DNA of 64,000 bases. Origin: Molossus alvarezi. Lineage: Eukaryota > Chordata > Mammalia > Chiroptera > Molossidae. The stretch is from NCBI GenBank assembly GCA_037176705.1, contig CM073899.1, positions 6,634,001 through 6,698,000 on the forward strand. Direction: 5' to 3'. The notes under the pieces are model-generated. The model saw only the letters and a program-made list of their open reading frames with translations, made no database searches and was not told where the DNA came from. A program made the translations under genes and the position numbers. Shown one piece after another: positions 11,516 to 23,881 of the stretch; the first letter of the stretch is position 1; each line of letters begins with the position of its first letter.

Positions 11516-11770
11516 GCCCTGGCCGGTTTGGCTCAGCGGTTAGAGCGTCGGCCTGCGTTCCTGAGAGACCCGGGTTCGGTTCCCACTAAGGGCATGTACC
11601 TCGGTTGCAGTTTGTCCCCGGCCCTGGTCGGTTGTGCGGGTGACAACCACTCGATGTGTTTCTTTCACGTCGATGTTTCTCTCTCTCTCTGTTCCTCTCT
11701 CTCCCTCCCACTCTACCTGAACAAAAAATGGAAAAATGTCCTCGGGTGAGGATAAAAAAAAAAAAAAAAA
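11516..11770 (+). mobile_element. VES-type tRNA-derived SINE (a)
   Basis: Full-length copy. The tRNA-like head begins GCCCTGGCCGG and has box A (GGCTCAGCGGTTAGAGCG) and box B (GGGTTCGGTTCCC). A middle part with 'agtttgtccccggccctgg', a CT-rich body and a poly(A) tail follow. The duplication 'aaaaatcgcaacctc' (11501-11515) recurs as 'aaaaatcacaacctc' at 11771-11785. It is little diverged, so relatively young. The boxes would act as an internal RNA polymerase III promoter. Confidence 0.95.
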
Positions 11771-12115
11771 AAAAATCACAACCTCTTTTTTCAAATCCCC
11801 TGATAACATATGCTAATAAATTAAACAAAAACAAAGTCTTCGCAATAAGTTTTTATTTATTTATTTTTTATTGTTTTTTTGTTAATTAATGTATTTATTT
11901 TTGTTACAGATGTTTCTCCTTTCCCCCCAATAATATCCCCCCTTCCCTCCTTCCCTGCCCTGTCCCCAGCTTTATTGTCCATTTCCATGTTTATGCATAT
12001 ATGCATGTAAGTTCTGTGGTTTATCTCACCTCTCCACTCCCTCTTCTGGGGATTGTCATTCTGTACCCCACATCCATGTCTCTGGGACTACCCAATTCCT
12101 CAGATGTGATGTTTA

Positions 12116-15100
12116 TTATATCCCACAAAAAAAATAAGATCATGTAATATTTGTCTTTCTCTGCTTGGCTTGCTTCACTTAGGATAATATTCTCCAGGTC
12201 CCTCCATGTCATCTCAAAGGATAAGAGACCTTTCTTTCTTACAGCTGCATAGTACTCCATTGTGCATATGTACCACAGATTTCTTATCCAGTTGTCTGCT
12301 GATGGACATTGGAGCTGTTTACAGATCTTAGCTATTGTAAATAGAGCTGCTATGAACATGGGGGTACATATAATCTTTCTGATTGGTGTTTCAGGCTTCT
12401 TAGGGTATATTCCTAGAAGTGGTATCACTGGATCAAATGGCAGTTCAATTGTTAATTTTTGGAGGTAACACCATATTGTTTTCCATAGTGGCTGCACCAG
12501 TCTGCATTCCCACCAGCAGTGTACTAGAGTCCCCTTTTCTCCACATCCTCACCAACACTTCTTTGATGATTTGTTGATGATGGCCATTTTGACAGGTGTG
12601 AGGTGATACCTCATGTTTGTTTTAATTTGCATCTCTCTGATGATTAGTGATGTTGAGCATTTCTTCATATGTCTCTTAGCCATTTGTATGTCCTGTTTGG
12701 AGAGGTGTCTATTTAGTTCCTCTGCCCTTTTTTAATTGGGTTCTTTGTCTTCCTTTCATTGATCTGTAAATATATTGGAAATTAACCCATTATCTGATGT
12801 ATCGTTTGCAGTTATGCTCTCTTATAGAGTGGGTTGCCTTTCCATTTTGGTGGCTGTTTCTTTTGCTGTGTAGAAGCTTTTGAGTTTGATGTAGTCCCAT
12901 GTGTTCATTTTTTCCTTTGTTTCTGTTGCCTTAGGTGATGTATCAGTAAAAATTCTGTTGCATATGATGTCTGAAATTTTGTTCCCTACATTTTCTTCTA
13001 GGATTTTTATGAATTCATGAGTCACATTTAAGTCTTTTATCCATTTTTAGTTACTTCTTGTGAATGGTGTAAGTTGATGGTCTAGTTTCATTTTTTTGCA
13101 TGTAGCTGTCCAGTTTTCCCAACACCATTTATTAAAAAGGCTGTCTTTACTCCACTGTGTGCTCTTGCTCCCTTTCTCAAATATTAATTGAGCATATTGT
13201 GTTGGTCCATTTCTGGGTTCTCTGTTCTGTTCCACTGGTCTATATGCCTGTTCTTGTGCCAGTACCAGGCTGTTTTGATTACAGTGGCTTTGTAGTATAA
13301 CCTGAAATCTGGTAATATAATCCCTCCAACTTTGTTCTTCTTTTTCAAGATTGCTGTGGCTATTTGAGGTCTTTTTTGGTTCCATATAAAGTTTTGAAGT
13401 ATTTGTTCTAGTTCTGTAAAGTATGTCATTGGTATTTTAATGGGTATTGCAATGAATCTATAGATTGCTGTGGGTAGTATGGACATTTTAAAATGATGTT
13501 AATTTTTGCAATCTATGAACAAGGTATGTGCTTCCACTTTTTTATATCCTCCTCTATTTCTTTTTTCAATGACCAGTAGTTTTTCTGCAAATAGGTTCTT
13601 TATTTCTTTGGTTAAGTTTATTCCTAGGTATCTTAACATTTTTGCTGGAATGGTAAATGGAATTGTTTTTTCAGTTTCTCTTTCTGTGAGGTCATCATTG
13701 GCATATAAAAATGCCATCAATTTCGTGACATTAATTTTGTATCCTGCTACTTTGCCAAACTCATTTATTAAGTCTAGTAAATTTTTGATGGAGTCTTTGG
13801 GGTTTTCTACTTATAGTATCATGTCATCTGCAAATAATGACAGATACACTTTCTCCTTTTCAATTTGGATTCCTTTAATTTTTTCTTCCTGTCTGATTGC
13901 TGTGGCTAAGACTTCCAGTACTATGTTAAATAAGAGTGGCAAAAGTAGACATCCTTGTCTCGTTCCTGTTCTTAAGATAAATCTTTTTAGTTTTTGCCCA
14001 TTGAGTATGATGGTGGCTGTAGGTCTTTCATATATGGCCTTTATTATGTCGAGATTTGATCCCTTTATTCCAAGATTGCTGAGTGTTTTTATCAGAAATG
14101 GGTGCTGGATTTTGTCAAATGCTTTTTCAGCATCTATTGATATGATCATATGATTTTTATCTTTCATATTATTTATGTGGTGTATCACATTTATTGACTT
14201 GCAAATATGGTACTAGCCTTGCATCCCTGAGATGAATTCCACTGCGTCATGGCGAAAATTTTTTTTTATGTATTGCTAGATGTGATTTGCTAGTATTTTG
14301 TTCAGGATTTTGGCATCTATGTTCATTAGGGATATTGGCCTGTAGTTTTCTTTCTTTGTAGTGTCTTTTTCTGGTTTTGGAATTAGTGTTATGCTGGCCT
14401 CATAAGATGAGTTTGGAAGTCTTCCTTCTTCTTGAATGTTTTGAAATAGTTTGAGGAGAGTGGGTATTAGTTCTTCTTTGAATGTTCGGTAAAATTCCCC
14501 CGTGAAGACCTCCGGGCCTGGGTTTTTGTTTGCTGGGAGAGTCTTGATTAAATCTTCAATTTCATTTGTTTTTATTGGTCTGTTCATGTTTTCTATCTCT
14601 TCCTGGTCCAGTTTTGGGAGACTATGTGTTTCTAGAAATTTGTCCATTTTGCTTAGATTGTTGAATATGTTGCCATATAATTGTTCATAATATTTGTTAA
14701 CAATCCTTTGTATTTCTGTGGTGTCAGTTATTATTTCACCTCTTTAATTTCTGATTTTGTGTATTTGTGTTCTGGCTCTTCATTTCTTGGTGAGTCTAGC
14801 TAAGGGTCCATCAATCTTGTTTATCTTTTCAAAGAACCAGCTCTTTGTTTCATTGATCCGTTGAATTGTTTTTTGGTCTCCATGTCACTTATTTCTGCTC
14901 TGATCTTTACTATTTCCTTCTTTCTACTTGCTCTGGGGTTTTCTGTTTGTTTGCTTTCTAGTTCTTTGAGTTGTGAGGTTAGACAGTCTATTAGAAAATT
15001 TTCTTGTTTCCTGAGGTAGGCCTGTAGTGCAATGAACTTCCCTCTCAGAACTGCTTTTGCTGCATCCCGTAGATTTTGTGTTGTTGTGTGTTAATTTTCA

Positions 15101-15866
15101 TTGGTTTTCAGGAAGTTTTTAATTTCTTCCTTGATCTCCATGGTAACCTGTTCATTGTTCAATAACATGCTATTTAGTCTCCATGTTTTCAAATCTTTGC
15201 ATGATTTCTAGTTTCCTGCCATTGTGATCTGAGAAGATGCTTGATATGATTTCAATATTCTTGAACTTGTAGAGACTTAGTTTGTGCCCTAACATGAAGT
15301 CTATGTTTGAGAATGTCCCATGTGCACTGGAAAAGAATGTGATATCTGCAGTTTTGAGGTGTAATTCTCTGTAGATATCTATTAAATTCATTTGATCTAG
15401 CACTTCATTTAAAGTCTGTGTTTCCTTGTTAATTTTTTGTCTAGATCATTTATCCAATGATGTCATCAGGGTGTTGAAGTCCCCTGACATGATCGTATTG
15501 CAGTTTATTTCTCCTTTGAAGTCCTCCAGAAGATTATTAATATATGTTGGTGCTCTTATATTGGGTGCATATATGTTTACTAAGGTTATATCTTCCTATT
15601 GAATAAATCCTTTCAATATTATGTAGTGACCTTCTTTGTCTGTAGTTGTGGTCTTCATTTTGAAATCTACTTGATCAAATATGAGTAATGTTACCTGAGC
15701 TTGTTTTTCCTTTCTGTTAGCTTGAAAGATTTTTTTTCCATCCCTTTATTTTCAACCTATAAAAGTCATGCTTTCTTATCTAGTCAGCTACTCTGTGTCT
15801 TTTTATCAGAGCATTGAAACCATTCACATTTAATGTGATAATTGATATGTACTTATTTATTGCCAT
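12116..15866 (-). pseudogene. L1 ORF2 pseudogene (endonuclease-reverse transcriptase)
   Basis: ORF2 makes the nicking endonuclease and the reverse transcriptase for target-primed insertion. The start is at 15864-15866 (MAINKYISII). The endonuclease part ends with 'FSNIDFMLG' and 'SDHNGRKLEI' (about 15200-15310), the SDH motif of this fold. The reverse-transcriptase part follows, with 'NKNPGPE.FTGEFY' near 14500, '[12 protein letters not shown]' near 14110-14150, 'GTRQGC' near 13950 and the FADD catalytic motif at 13823-13834. The C-terminal part ends in 'LLSFEMTW', with the normal stop position at 12116-12118. Frame changes and stops interrupt it at least seven times, for example between 15170, 14647, 14188, 13720, 13486 and 13025. 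Span is about 1250 codons, the usual length, so damage is by small lesions and not by large deletion. Confidence 0.9.
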
Positions 15867-15917
15867 TTTTGTTTAGTGTGGTTCTATTTTTCTTTTTATT
15901 TCTATGGATTACAGCAG

Positions 15918-16784
15918 TCATTTCAGCATATCTTGCAGTACTGGTTTGGTGTTAATATATTCCCTTAGCCTTTTTTTTTGTCTGGAAGCTCTTTATTTGA
16001 CCTATTTTGAATGATAGCCTTGCTGGATAGAGTAGTCTTGGATTCAGATCCTTGTTTTTCATGCCTTGATTACTTCATCCCATTCCCTTCTGGCCTGTAG
16101 TGTTTCTGTTGAGAAGTCAGCTGAGAGCCTTATTGTGTTAACTTTTTAGGTCACCTGTTGCTTATCTCTTGCTGCCTTTAGGATTCTCTCTGTCTTCAAT
16201 TTTTGGCATTTTAATGACTATGTGTCTTGGTGTGGGCCTGTTTGGGTTCTTCATACTTGGGGCTGTCTGTGCTTCCTGAACTTGAATGCCTTTTTCCTTC
16301 ACCAAGTTAGGGAAGTTTTCTGTCACTATTTTTCAAATATATTCTCTAAGCCTTGCTCATTTTCTTCCTCTTTGGGGACTCCTCTGATGTGAATGTTATT
16401 ATGTTTCCAGTTGTCCCACAGTTCTTTTAAGATATCTTCCTGTTTTTTATTTTATTTTCCTTTTGGTTTTCTGATTGATTGATTTTTTTCTACCCTGTCT
16501 TCTAATTCCCTGAACTAGTCCTCAGCTTCCTCTACTCTGCTGTTTAGTCCTTCCAATGTGTTCTTTATTTCTGCTATGTCATTCTTCATTTCCACTTGGT
16601 TGTTTTTCAATGTTACTATATCTTTACTCATGGTGTTGATGTCCTCACTCATGCTGTTGAGCTTCCTCAAGATCATGGCTCTGAAATGTACCTGTGATGA
16701 TTTGCTTAACTGCATTTCATTTATCTCTTCTTCAATAGAGTTCTCTTGTTCTTTCACTTGGGATTTGTTACTTTGTTTCACCAA
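15918..16784 (-). pseudogene. L1 ORF1 pseudogene
   Basis: Minus strand. The N-terminal part, 'VKQSNKSQVKEQENS' then 'NNQVEMKNDIAEIKNTLEG', is a heptad-rich coiled coil (16515-16784). The C-terminal end reads 'NTKPVLQDMLK' with a stop at 15918-15920, about 50 bp before the ORF2 start. A normal ATG is not seen at the N-terminus (a TTG sits at 16782-16784), so the start may be mutated. The middle is out of frame. It would form trimers and bind L1 RNA if intact. Confidence 0.8.
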
Positions 16785-17475
16785 TTTGGCTATCTCAGTG
16801 GGTTTTGGAGCCTGCCAAATTTTCCCCGTGGGTGTTGATGTTCTGCTGTTTGTGGCCCCCTCTACTGGGTTTAGATGGGCCTGGGCGGGCCCACATTAAA
16901 CACCACTGTCAAATCTTACTTTCCTGGGTAGATTTTCAAGCCCAGGAAAGGTTCAGTTATCCTCTAGCTTTTTCCTGGAGGCTAGTAGTCTCAGTTACTC
17001 TGTGCTTTGGAATGTAGCCCTGGTGTTCTGAATAAGAGGATTTCCAGAAGGTGAGATAGATGCTGGTTGTTAATGAGCCTAAATTTGCATTTCTTTGCTT
17101 AACCTAGGAAAGGCTTAATCTCCTGGGAGTGGAGGGGCTGCTGCTTTTTCTCTCAGCTCTGGGAAGGAGCACACTGGCCACAACCTTTGTGCCTGCAACT
17201 CAGCAAAAACTCTGAGTGCCCTCCAAATCCCAGGTGTCCTCATAGGGTTCCAGCCTTGTCTGTACTCCCTCTGCAGTAGCCCCCAGGTGAGTGGCTGTAG
17301 CTATTTTAGCGCTCTGTCCTGGATCACTGTACTGTGGAGTGGGCTTGGTCTTTATTCCCCAAGGGCGCTGCTCACATCTAAGACTTCTGCTGTCTCCCTC
17401 ACAATGAGTTTTTCAAAATAAAGTATATTCCTTTGAATCTCAGAGATAGTTTTGGATTTCTAGTCACCATTTTCA

Positions 17476-18469
17476 ATTTTTTTTTTATTACAGTAACATT
17501 GTGAACTGTAGATTGATGCTATTGAGTCAATATTCACTGAATCGGAAAGAAATCACTGAATTTTCCTTTTCTTTTCTGAATACATCAGATGTATGGAAGG
17601 AACAGAGGTAAATCTCACAGCATTTACTGTGCCTCTTCAGATCTACTTAACGTTTGCTTCAATTTGTTGCTTAGCATGCCACAGAACCCTAAAGAAACGT
17701 TGACTCATTTGTATGTGGTATTCCCAACAGGAAAAAAAAACCCTTTGAACTTTTCATCACAAGAAACATTTTTCCACACTTGAGAAATAGTTTTCATATC
17801 TACTTCAAGTGTGCATAAAAGAATAGTTTACAAATCTCTGCAACAAAATGAAACTAGATAGAAACTTCTAAGATAGGAGCTGGTCAGAATGTAAATTGAT
17901 GATACAAGACATACCGTTTCCAGAGAGGTTGCATGTAACAGAGTTCACAATAAATCATTTTTAAGAAAAAAAAAAAAGAGAATACAGTACTTTATTCAGA
18001 GAACACAAATTACAAGTTGTAAGGTGATTGGTAATGACATTTATTTTATATTTTTAAGAGATAAATGAACTCTCTTTTACTTTATATAGTCATACTTACA
18101 TACTGCTGAACCATGACAATTAAAAAATTAGTGAGTTGAGCAATTAAGAAAAGTTCTTAACTTAGAACATTATAGATTGTCCTGTATAACTGGAGATGTT
18201 CTTTATTTTTCAGTTTGATACTGAAAGAACTTCTTGTCATTTATTGCAATCTCCAGACTATCTCTCAAACTCCTGTGCTAATCTAGTTCTATTATTGCTA
18301 CTTACATTCCTTCTGTACAGCAGAAAATAGTACACTCCAAAGGAGTATTTGAAAAAAAAAAAAGAAAAAAAAATACAAGTATTTAAATTTTAATTTGTTT
18401 TAATTTTAAGCCTGAATGTAGAGAAAGGAAATTTAAAAGGAAAAGGTGACATCTGGAAATATTTGAAAG

Positions 18470-18508
<39 letters not shown>

Positions 18509-19392
18509 TGTTAGAAAAAGAACCCTACCTAAGATACAATTTGGTTGTTCATAGGTGATTAAAGATTTAACAAAGGGATTAATGTTGAAAATAACACTTT
18601 ATTAAGAAAGGAAGAAGGAGAAAATAACCATAAAAAAGGGTTGAGAAGACAAAAGCATGTAAAATAAAATTTATTTTATTTGCTGACTCTCTTCCAATTT
18701 GCTATTAGTAGCAACATAAGGTCAAAGGCTTTTCATCAATTATTTTCATTATAAAATAATGTCTCAAAATATTCATTGTTGTCTCCCAGGTGAGAAGATC
18801 CTGCATCTGACTTTCCTACAATCAGTCAATGAATTAGAATCATATTAAAATATTTTAACATGAGATAAGGATTTAAACATTTTAACTGTCTTTCAGAATT
18901 ATCATCAAATGCTAATTTTGTGACGAGTAAGAGAAGAGTTCCATCCCAGTATATTGAGTCTGAGTTGTAACTGCAAAAAGAAAAGAAAAACGGACTGGGT
19001 CTCTAGAATTTGCTACAAAGAAAAAGTAAGAAGCAAAGCCAATTCGGTCTTGAAAATTAGTCCTAGAGGTTATTTATAGCACAAAGATGTAGGACTCCTT
19101 GACAGTCATCTTAAGATATTTTTATTTCAGGAAAGTTTTATATGTGTGAAAAGTACAGAAAATTGCAGAAGGCAAAGTAAAACAATCTCATTGTCTATTT
19201 TTGTTAAAGTAAGAAATAAAGGCTATTTCCACTTCTGAGCTTTTTATTTTCCATTCTGTTGGTTAGAATGTTTCCTTTTTTGAACAATGAGAAATAATTA
19301 AGAAAACAATTCAGTACATAATCACATCAAAAAGAATAAAATATTTAGAAATAAATTTATCCAAGGTGGTATTTTTACCAAAGCATCAAATT
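17476..19392. other. Unclassified intergenic DNA
   Basis: No recognisable element besides the TA microsatellite at 18475-18506 and short A runs (17967-17977, 18351-18371). Open frames are short and have no motif. Confidence 0.5.
18475..18506. repeat. (TA)n microsatellite
   Basis: About sixteen near-perfect TA units. Confidence 0.95.
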
Positions 19393-20066
19393 CCTCCATT
19401 AGTGGGAGAGAGGTTCTTGGGTCACAGCTGGAATTAGCATATTCAGAGCCCCCCACACGAGGGTGAGATGTGGCAAAATATTTTATTGCATGGAGCCACA
19501 TTCCTCAGTCTCCATTGTCACATTTCCCTTAAGCCAGTCCTGAAAGAGGGGTAGCTGGGGCTTTAGCAGAACTAGAAGCAGGGCCAGTGTCCAAAGTTTC
19601 CTTTCCATGTTGTAGCCAGATCCAGTACAGCATTAGTCCATTAGTCCATTGTAGGGAATCCACATGGCTACGGGCCATGTGGTGAATGCAGGAGATGCTT
19701 TCTCTACAACCAAAGAGTCAGGAGCTCAGGGCAAGGAAGAGACAGAGCCCAGAGAGCAAACTTCTTATGTTCAGAAGTTTAAATATTCAGGTTTTGTGCC
19801 CTTGCAGTGGTCATGCCTATTCTGGCCATTGACTTGTTCCTAGGTGTGACAGACAGGTAGGCACCTTCCCACATCTCCCACACCTTACTGGGCATGCATC
19901 TAAACTACCTTTGTCTTATCCCTTCCCCATCAATCTTTGGGGAACAGACTTGGGGAGTGTTAACTTTAGCTTCCTGGCAAAAGCTGTATAAAAGGCCATG
20001 CCTATATTACCTAGTCTCCCCTTTATTCCTTTCCTGGTAAATAACTAGATTATTATAATGCTATCA
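19393..20066 (+). mobile_element. LTR (copy 3), possible 5' LTR of a provirus
   Basis: Aligns over its length with the LTR at 23882-24542 at roughly 80-85% by eye. Shared blocks include 'ctggggctttagcagaactagaagcaggg', 'cttgcagtggtcatgcctattctgg', 'tgtataaaaggccatgcct' (a TATA-like box near 19986-19994) and the shared end 'attattataatgctatca'. It is in the same orientation as that copy and closer to it than to the copies at 2980 and 5923. The 5' edge is set only by alignment, because the expected TG is not preserved here. Confidence 0.7.
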
Positions 20067-23000
20067 AACCCATTCTGAGAAAAATGAAACCTCTTTATCA
20101 TCATATAAAGGAGAAATGGGTAAAAGGCTCCATCTTCTATAAGTGCTTCCTGCTGTCGAAGGGTGTAGACCTGCCTATTCCAGGGCTGAGAGTTCCTCGC
20201 TGACAGAGGAAGGGAGAGGCAGGAAGGGAAAGGAGTCTTGCTGCAGGAAAGAGGGATTCTGCAGGAGCCAGGTCAGTCTGGTGTCCCTGGGATGTGGCAT
20301 AGGTGATGTCCAGAAGATGATGCATTGGATCAGCTGGAATCCTTGATGTATTCTAGAAAGGACAGACTTGACAAGAAAGTTAAAGGGCAAAACTCAAAAG
20401 TGATGAGACATAATAATTAAAGGTTTAGTGAGATGTACAAACCTAAGTGATAAAGGAGAAATATTAACTAACAGTGTCCCCAGTTAGGTTGCAAGAGTGG
20501 CTTTCCTGGAGGCAGGTGTGTGACATCTGTCTGAAGCCCCTTTGTCCACCATTTCTAACCCAAATTAAGCTAAGGGAAATATTTTAAGGTTTTCCCCATG
20601 ATAGACCATGGGCCTTTTCTGCCTGACCTGTTTAGGCAGAAAAGGAAAAGCAATTTCAAGTGCATGCAATAGACCATCCATGCTTCACTGACTCAAACTT
20701 AAGTCCAAACCTTTGTGTCTCAATTCAGAAGATGTTGATGTAGATAGTTTATAAAGTTGGGCCTGTATTGTATTCACAAGCAATTAGGTACATAAGGACC
20801 TAGGCATACATTCTATGAAAATAGAAGCAAACAGAACATAAAGGTTAATGTACATAACAAATCATAACCCAGTTGTGAAGAATTTTGAGTGCATGCATTG
20901 GCTGGAATGAAAGCAAGCGGTGACGATCTGTTATATTGTCTGCAGTTAGAATACCTCTGATGATATCATCAGGTGCTAGGTTTGTATGGGATCACAGACA
21001 TAGCATTAAAAAAAAACTGTTAAAAAACTCTGAAGACAGTTAACTGCACTGGAGGGAGTTTAATATCCACAATTGGGCCATGTGGTTTTTACTGAAATGC
21101 AATTTTTCTCACCCTAAGATTACCCTCATGTTCAAAGAGACTGTATTAAGTTCAACTATAGTGTGGCTTAATTATTTGCATAAACACAAGAAGAGAGAAT
21201 TAACTAAATTGATCATGCAAGATTTCTCAAATTTTCTTTGCTGTACATTTCATTTATTCATAAAGAATTTGTAGATTAAGCTCTAGCGAGTAGTCAGCCT
21301 CTCAGGATGGAGAAGCCAACGCCACAATTTCCATCATGCTGTGCCTGGAACACCTGTAGATAGGAGGTACCCAAAAGGTCTTGAGGTTCCTTTCTTGCCA
21401 TCTTTCAGGAAAGCAATCTTCATTCCTTCCCTGGAAAGTCTGTCATGAACCACTTGACCAAGCAAGGTATCTGGCCTCTTATTGCAAGTGGCTTTTGATT
21501 GGCTTCAATCAGCTTTGAGAGTCAATCTTAATTTCTTAAGGCCTTCTGGTGACATCCAGAATCCTCACATGTCTCTCTTAGTCATGGAATACCAGTCAAG
21601 GCTTAGTCAAGATCTTATAGTTTGGAATTTTCTTATTGGATTTATACAAAGAAATGTATTGCCATGACTTACTAATTAAGAACTGACAAATTCTGGGGGG
21701 ATCAAGTGGGCAAGACAAAAAGCTAAAGTAAGTAATTATCATTCTCTAGAATAGTAAATATATTCTATAACTTTTAGAAATATAAGCTTTTTTATTGGCA
21801 AACATTAAAATTCATTTATATGGCAAACCACAAGTGAATTGAATCAAACTGATCAGCTTAGATAGCTTAGGCTTAGATAAAATCTATCTTAATTCACTGA
21901 TTTAGCAATCATAGGTGAACTAAGTCAAGCTAATTGGCTCAGATAGCTTGGACTCAGATGAGATTTATTTCTCAGAATTTACATGGATGGCCCAGATAAG
22001 CATACTAGAGATCAGGTTTACAAAGACCAGCATTACAAGGTAGACCATTTCTTTTGACAAAACCAGAAATAAAATTCCATGCCAGAGTGATACTCTTGAA
22101 GAATGAAAGATTGTTCATTTTCGGGAGAGAAAAATAATTCTATGGCTCAGAAGGAAAATTGGAAAGCTAAGGAAAGGTTCAATTGAGTGTCCTCAATTTT
22201 CTCTGGCTTTCTGGTCAGTCCAGAGCCTAGGATCTGCTCAGGAACCTCTGTCAGCATTTGCATCCAGAGACCAATGCCTTGCTCCTCTGTTACTATTGCT
22301 GGGGAAGAGGCCTTTCCTAAATTGCATACAATTTTTCCCACATGTGAAGTTTACTAACTTCGATATTGCTCAGGAATCCTTTGGTTGGACTTATTTAATT
22401 CCAAACAGGGCAATTTTGACAGCCTCTGATCTAATTGATGGCTTTCATCCCTGTGTCTGTCTGCACAAGATATGTCTATTGTTCTCATTATCTGAGGTAG
22501 AAAAAGTCTGGCTTTTTAAACTGGCTTTTAATAGTTGAGCCAGAAATCTGTTGCTATTTTATATTTTTCTAACAGCCTTGGTCCCTTAAGAGGCTTGGAC
22601 AAGTGAGACTGAAAGGAATTAGCATTTTAGTTGTTGTTGTTAATCTGACTAAATAGGATTTAAAATCCTGAGTCTGGGTTTTAAAACCTGTTTTCAGTTC
22701 GTTTCAAAGATCAAGTGATAAAAAAACATTTATTTTTCTGAGCACCTGTATATTTGAGCCTTTTCTGTTAGTCATGCCTGTGGAGGAAGCATTACTTACT
22801 TACTAAGTAGTAACATTGTATAAACTTAAAACATAATTGCATTTTCAAAAGAAAACAAGTGTAGGTTAAAACACTTGCAGTAGTTTGGTCACCAGGAAAG
22901 AGGGCCAGGGGGCTGGTACTTGGGTCCTCGAGCCACAGTGGTTTCAGTGACAGTCTGCCCTTACCAAAATGGCAGAACAGAGTAACATGCCTGGTCAGGG

Positions 23001-23881
23001 AGGCACCCTCTGGCCAGCCCTGGCTGCGGCTTAGACCCCTGAGCCATCTCAGCCATTAGGAAACCTTGTCGTGGTAAAGCAGTTATAATGTCGTTTCTAA
23101 TAACTCCTCCCCCCTGCTCCCCAGCACAGATACATAGTCCTCGCCAAGCACTACGAGTCTGCAGGACTCTGGTGGTGAAGGGGAACATTTATAAGCAGCA
23201 TTTTGGATGACTCCCTTTCAGGGAAGGGGAGGGAAAAAAAGCAAATTGATCTTGTGCACCACAGAGGATGGGGTGAGGTGGAACCAGGCACCTGGGCTGG
23301 GGAGCTCCCAGAGGGTGGAGGCCAAAAGGCAGAACTCTGAGCCAAGGTAGCCGTCTCAGCCAGCATCTGCCCATGAGTCCACTCCTTTTGCTGGTACCCT
23401 ACACCCTGGAAATTCGAAAGGGAAGAGGATTTTGCAAACTGGGAGAAGAATTAGGGCTCTAGTTGGAAAGCCTGTTGCACCCTAGGTTGTTGGTCCCTTC
23501 CAGGAGTTAAAGAAGCTGGGATCTGCCCTCCCTACAACCTCTCCACAGTCCCCAAGGCTCAGTAGGAAGCCATCACTCCAGGGCCTCCAGAGCTCTTGTA
23601 AGGACAAGCCTGGTGGGTGTACCCATGCTGGGCTGAGACCACGACATGGACTGGAGAGACCCAGAGAGAGAGGAGAGAGGGAGAACCCCCAGGTTAGGGA
23701 GGTCACATTTTATGTCACTGTAATTCAGGTCAGAATTTGTTTTCTCTGAGTGCTGGCCAGGTGTAGGCTGGAAGAGCTGTGCGGGGATGAGAAATGTTTT
23801 CCGCACTTCCCATGGTCTAATCCTCTTTGTTCTTATATCCCTTCATGGTTTGCCAAAATCTGTTCGTGGAGAATCAAGTTC
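20067..23881. other. Inter-LTR region, coding-free
   Basis: This 3.8 kb lies between two same-orientation LTRs of one family and could be a retroviral interior, but I see no gag, protease, reverse transcriptase, integrase or env motif on either strand. The sequence just after the left LTR ('aacccattctgag') does not look like a tRNA primer-binding site, and no clear polypurine tract precedes the right LTR. It holds an 81 bp tandem duplication (21818-21981) and a GC-richer part at about 22890-23800. Either a non-autonomous or ancient provirus, or two separate LTR insertions. Confidence 0.4.
21818..21981 (+). repeat. Imperfect ~81 bp tandem duplication
   Basis: Two units, 21818-21898 and 21899-21981, share 'gtgaa(tt/ct)..aatcaa(a)ct', 'ctcagatagcttgg(a)ct(t/c)agat' and 'aattcac/aatttac' blocks in the same order. 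Not a simple repeat and not part of any repeat I recognise. Confidence 0.7.

Larger units (their letters stand above)
11845..17475 (-). mobile_element. Near full-length L1 (copy D)
   Basis: Read on the minus strand the order is 5' UTR (about 17475-16800), ORF1, a short spacer, ORF2, 3' UTR and A-rich tail (at 11845). Both frames are broken. The 3' UTR wording ('cttctggggattgtca ... gggactaccca') matches the L1 at 59846-64000, so the two belong to one subfamily. Among the copies here it has the best-kept reverse-transcriptase catalytic motif. TSDs could not be set with confidence because both edges are T-rich. Confidence 0.9.

Noticed and set aside
11516..11590. Possible functional tRNA gene
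   Set aside because: The head has boxes A and B but no proper cloverleaf closure and continues into a SINE body with poly(A) and duplication.
11528..11889. Overlapping 70-90 codon frames on both strands
   Set aside because: They lie in the VES SINE and its poly(A) tail and have no independent support.
13506..14153. 215-codon open frame on the plus strand
   Set aside because: It is the antisense of L1 ORF2 reverse-transcriptase sequence; open by composition, not a separate gene.
22890..23800. GC-richer block as a host exon or CpG-island promoter
   Set aside because: No CpG enrichment by eye, no long open frame and no consistent splice-site pair; left as unclassified DNA.
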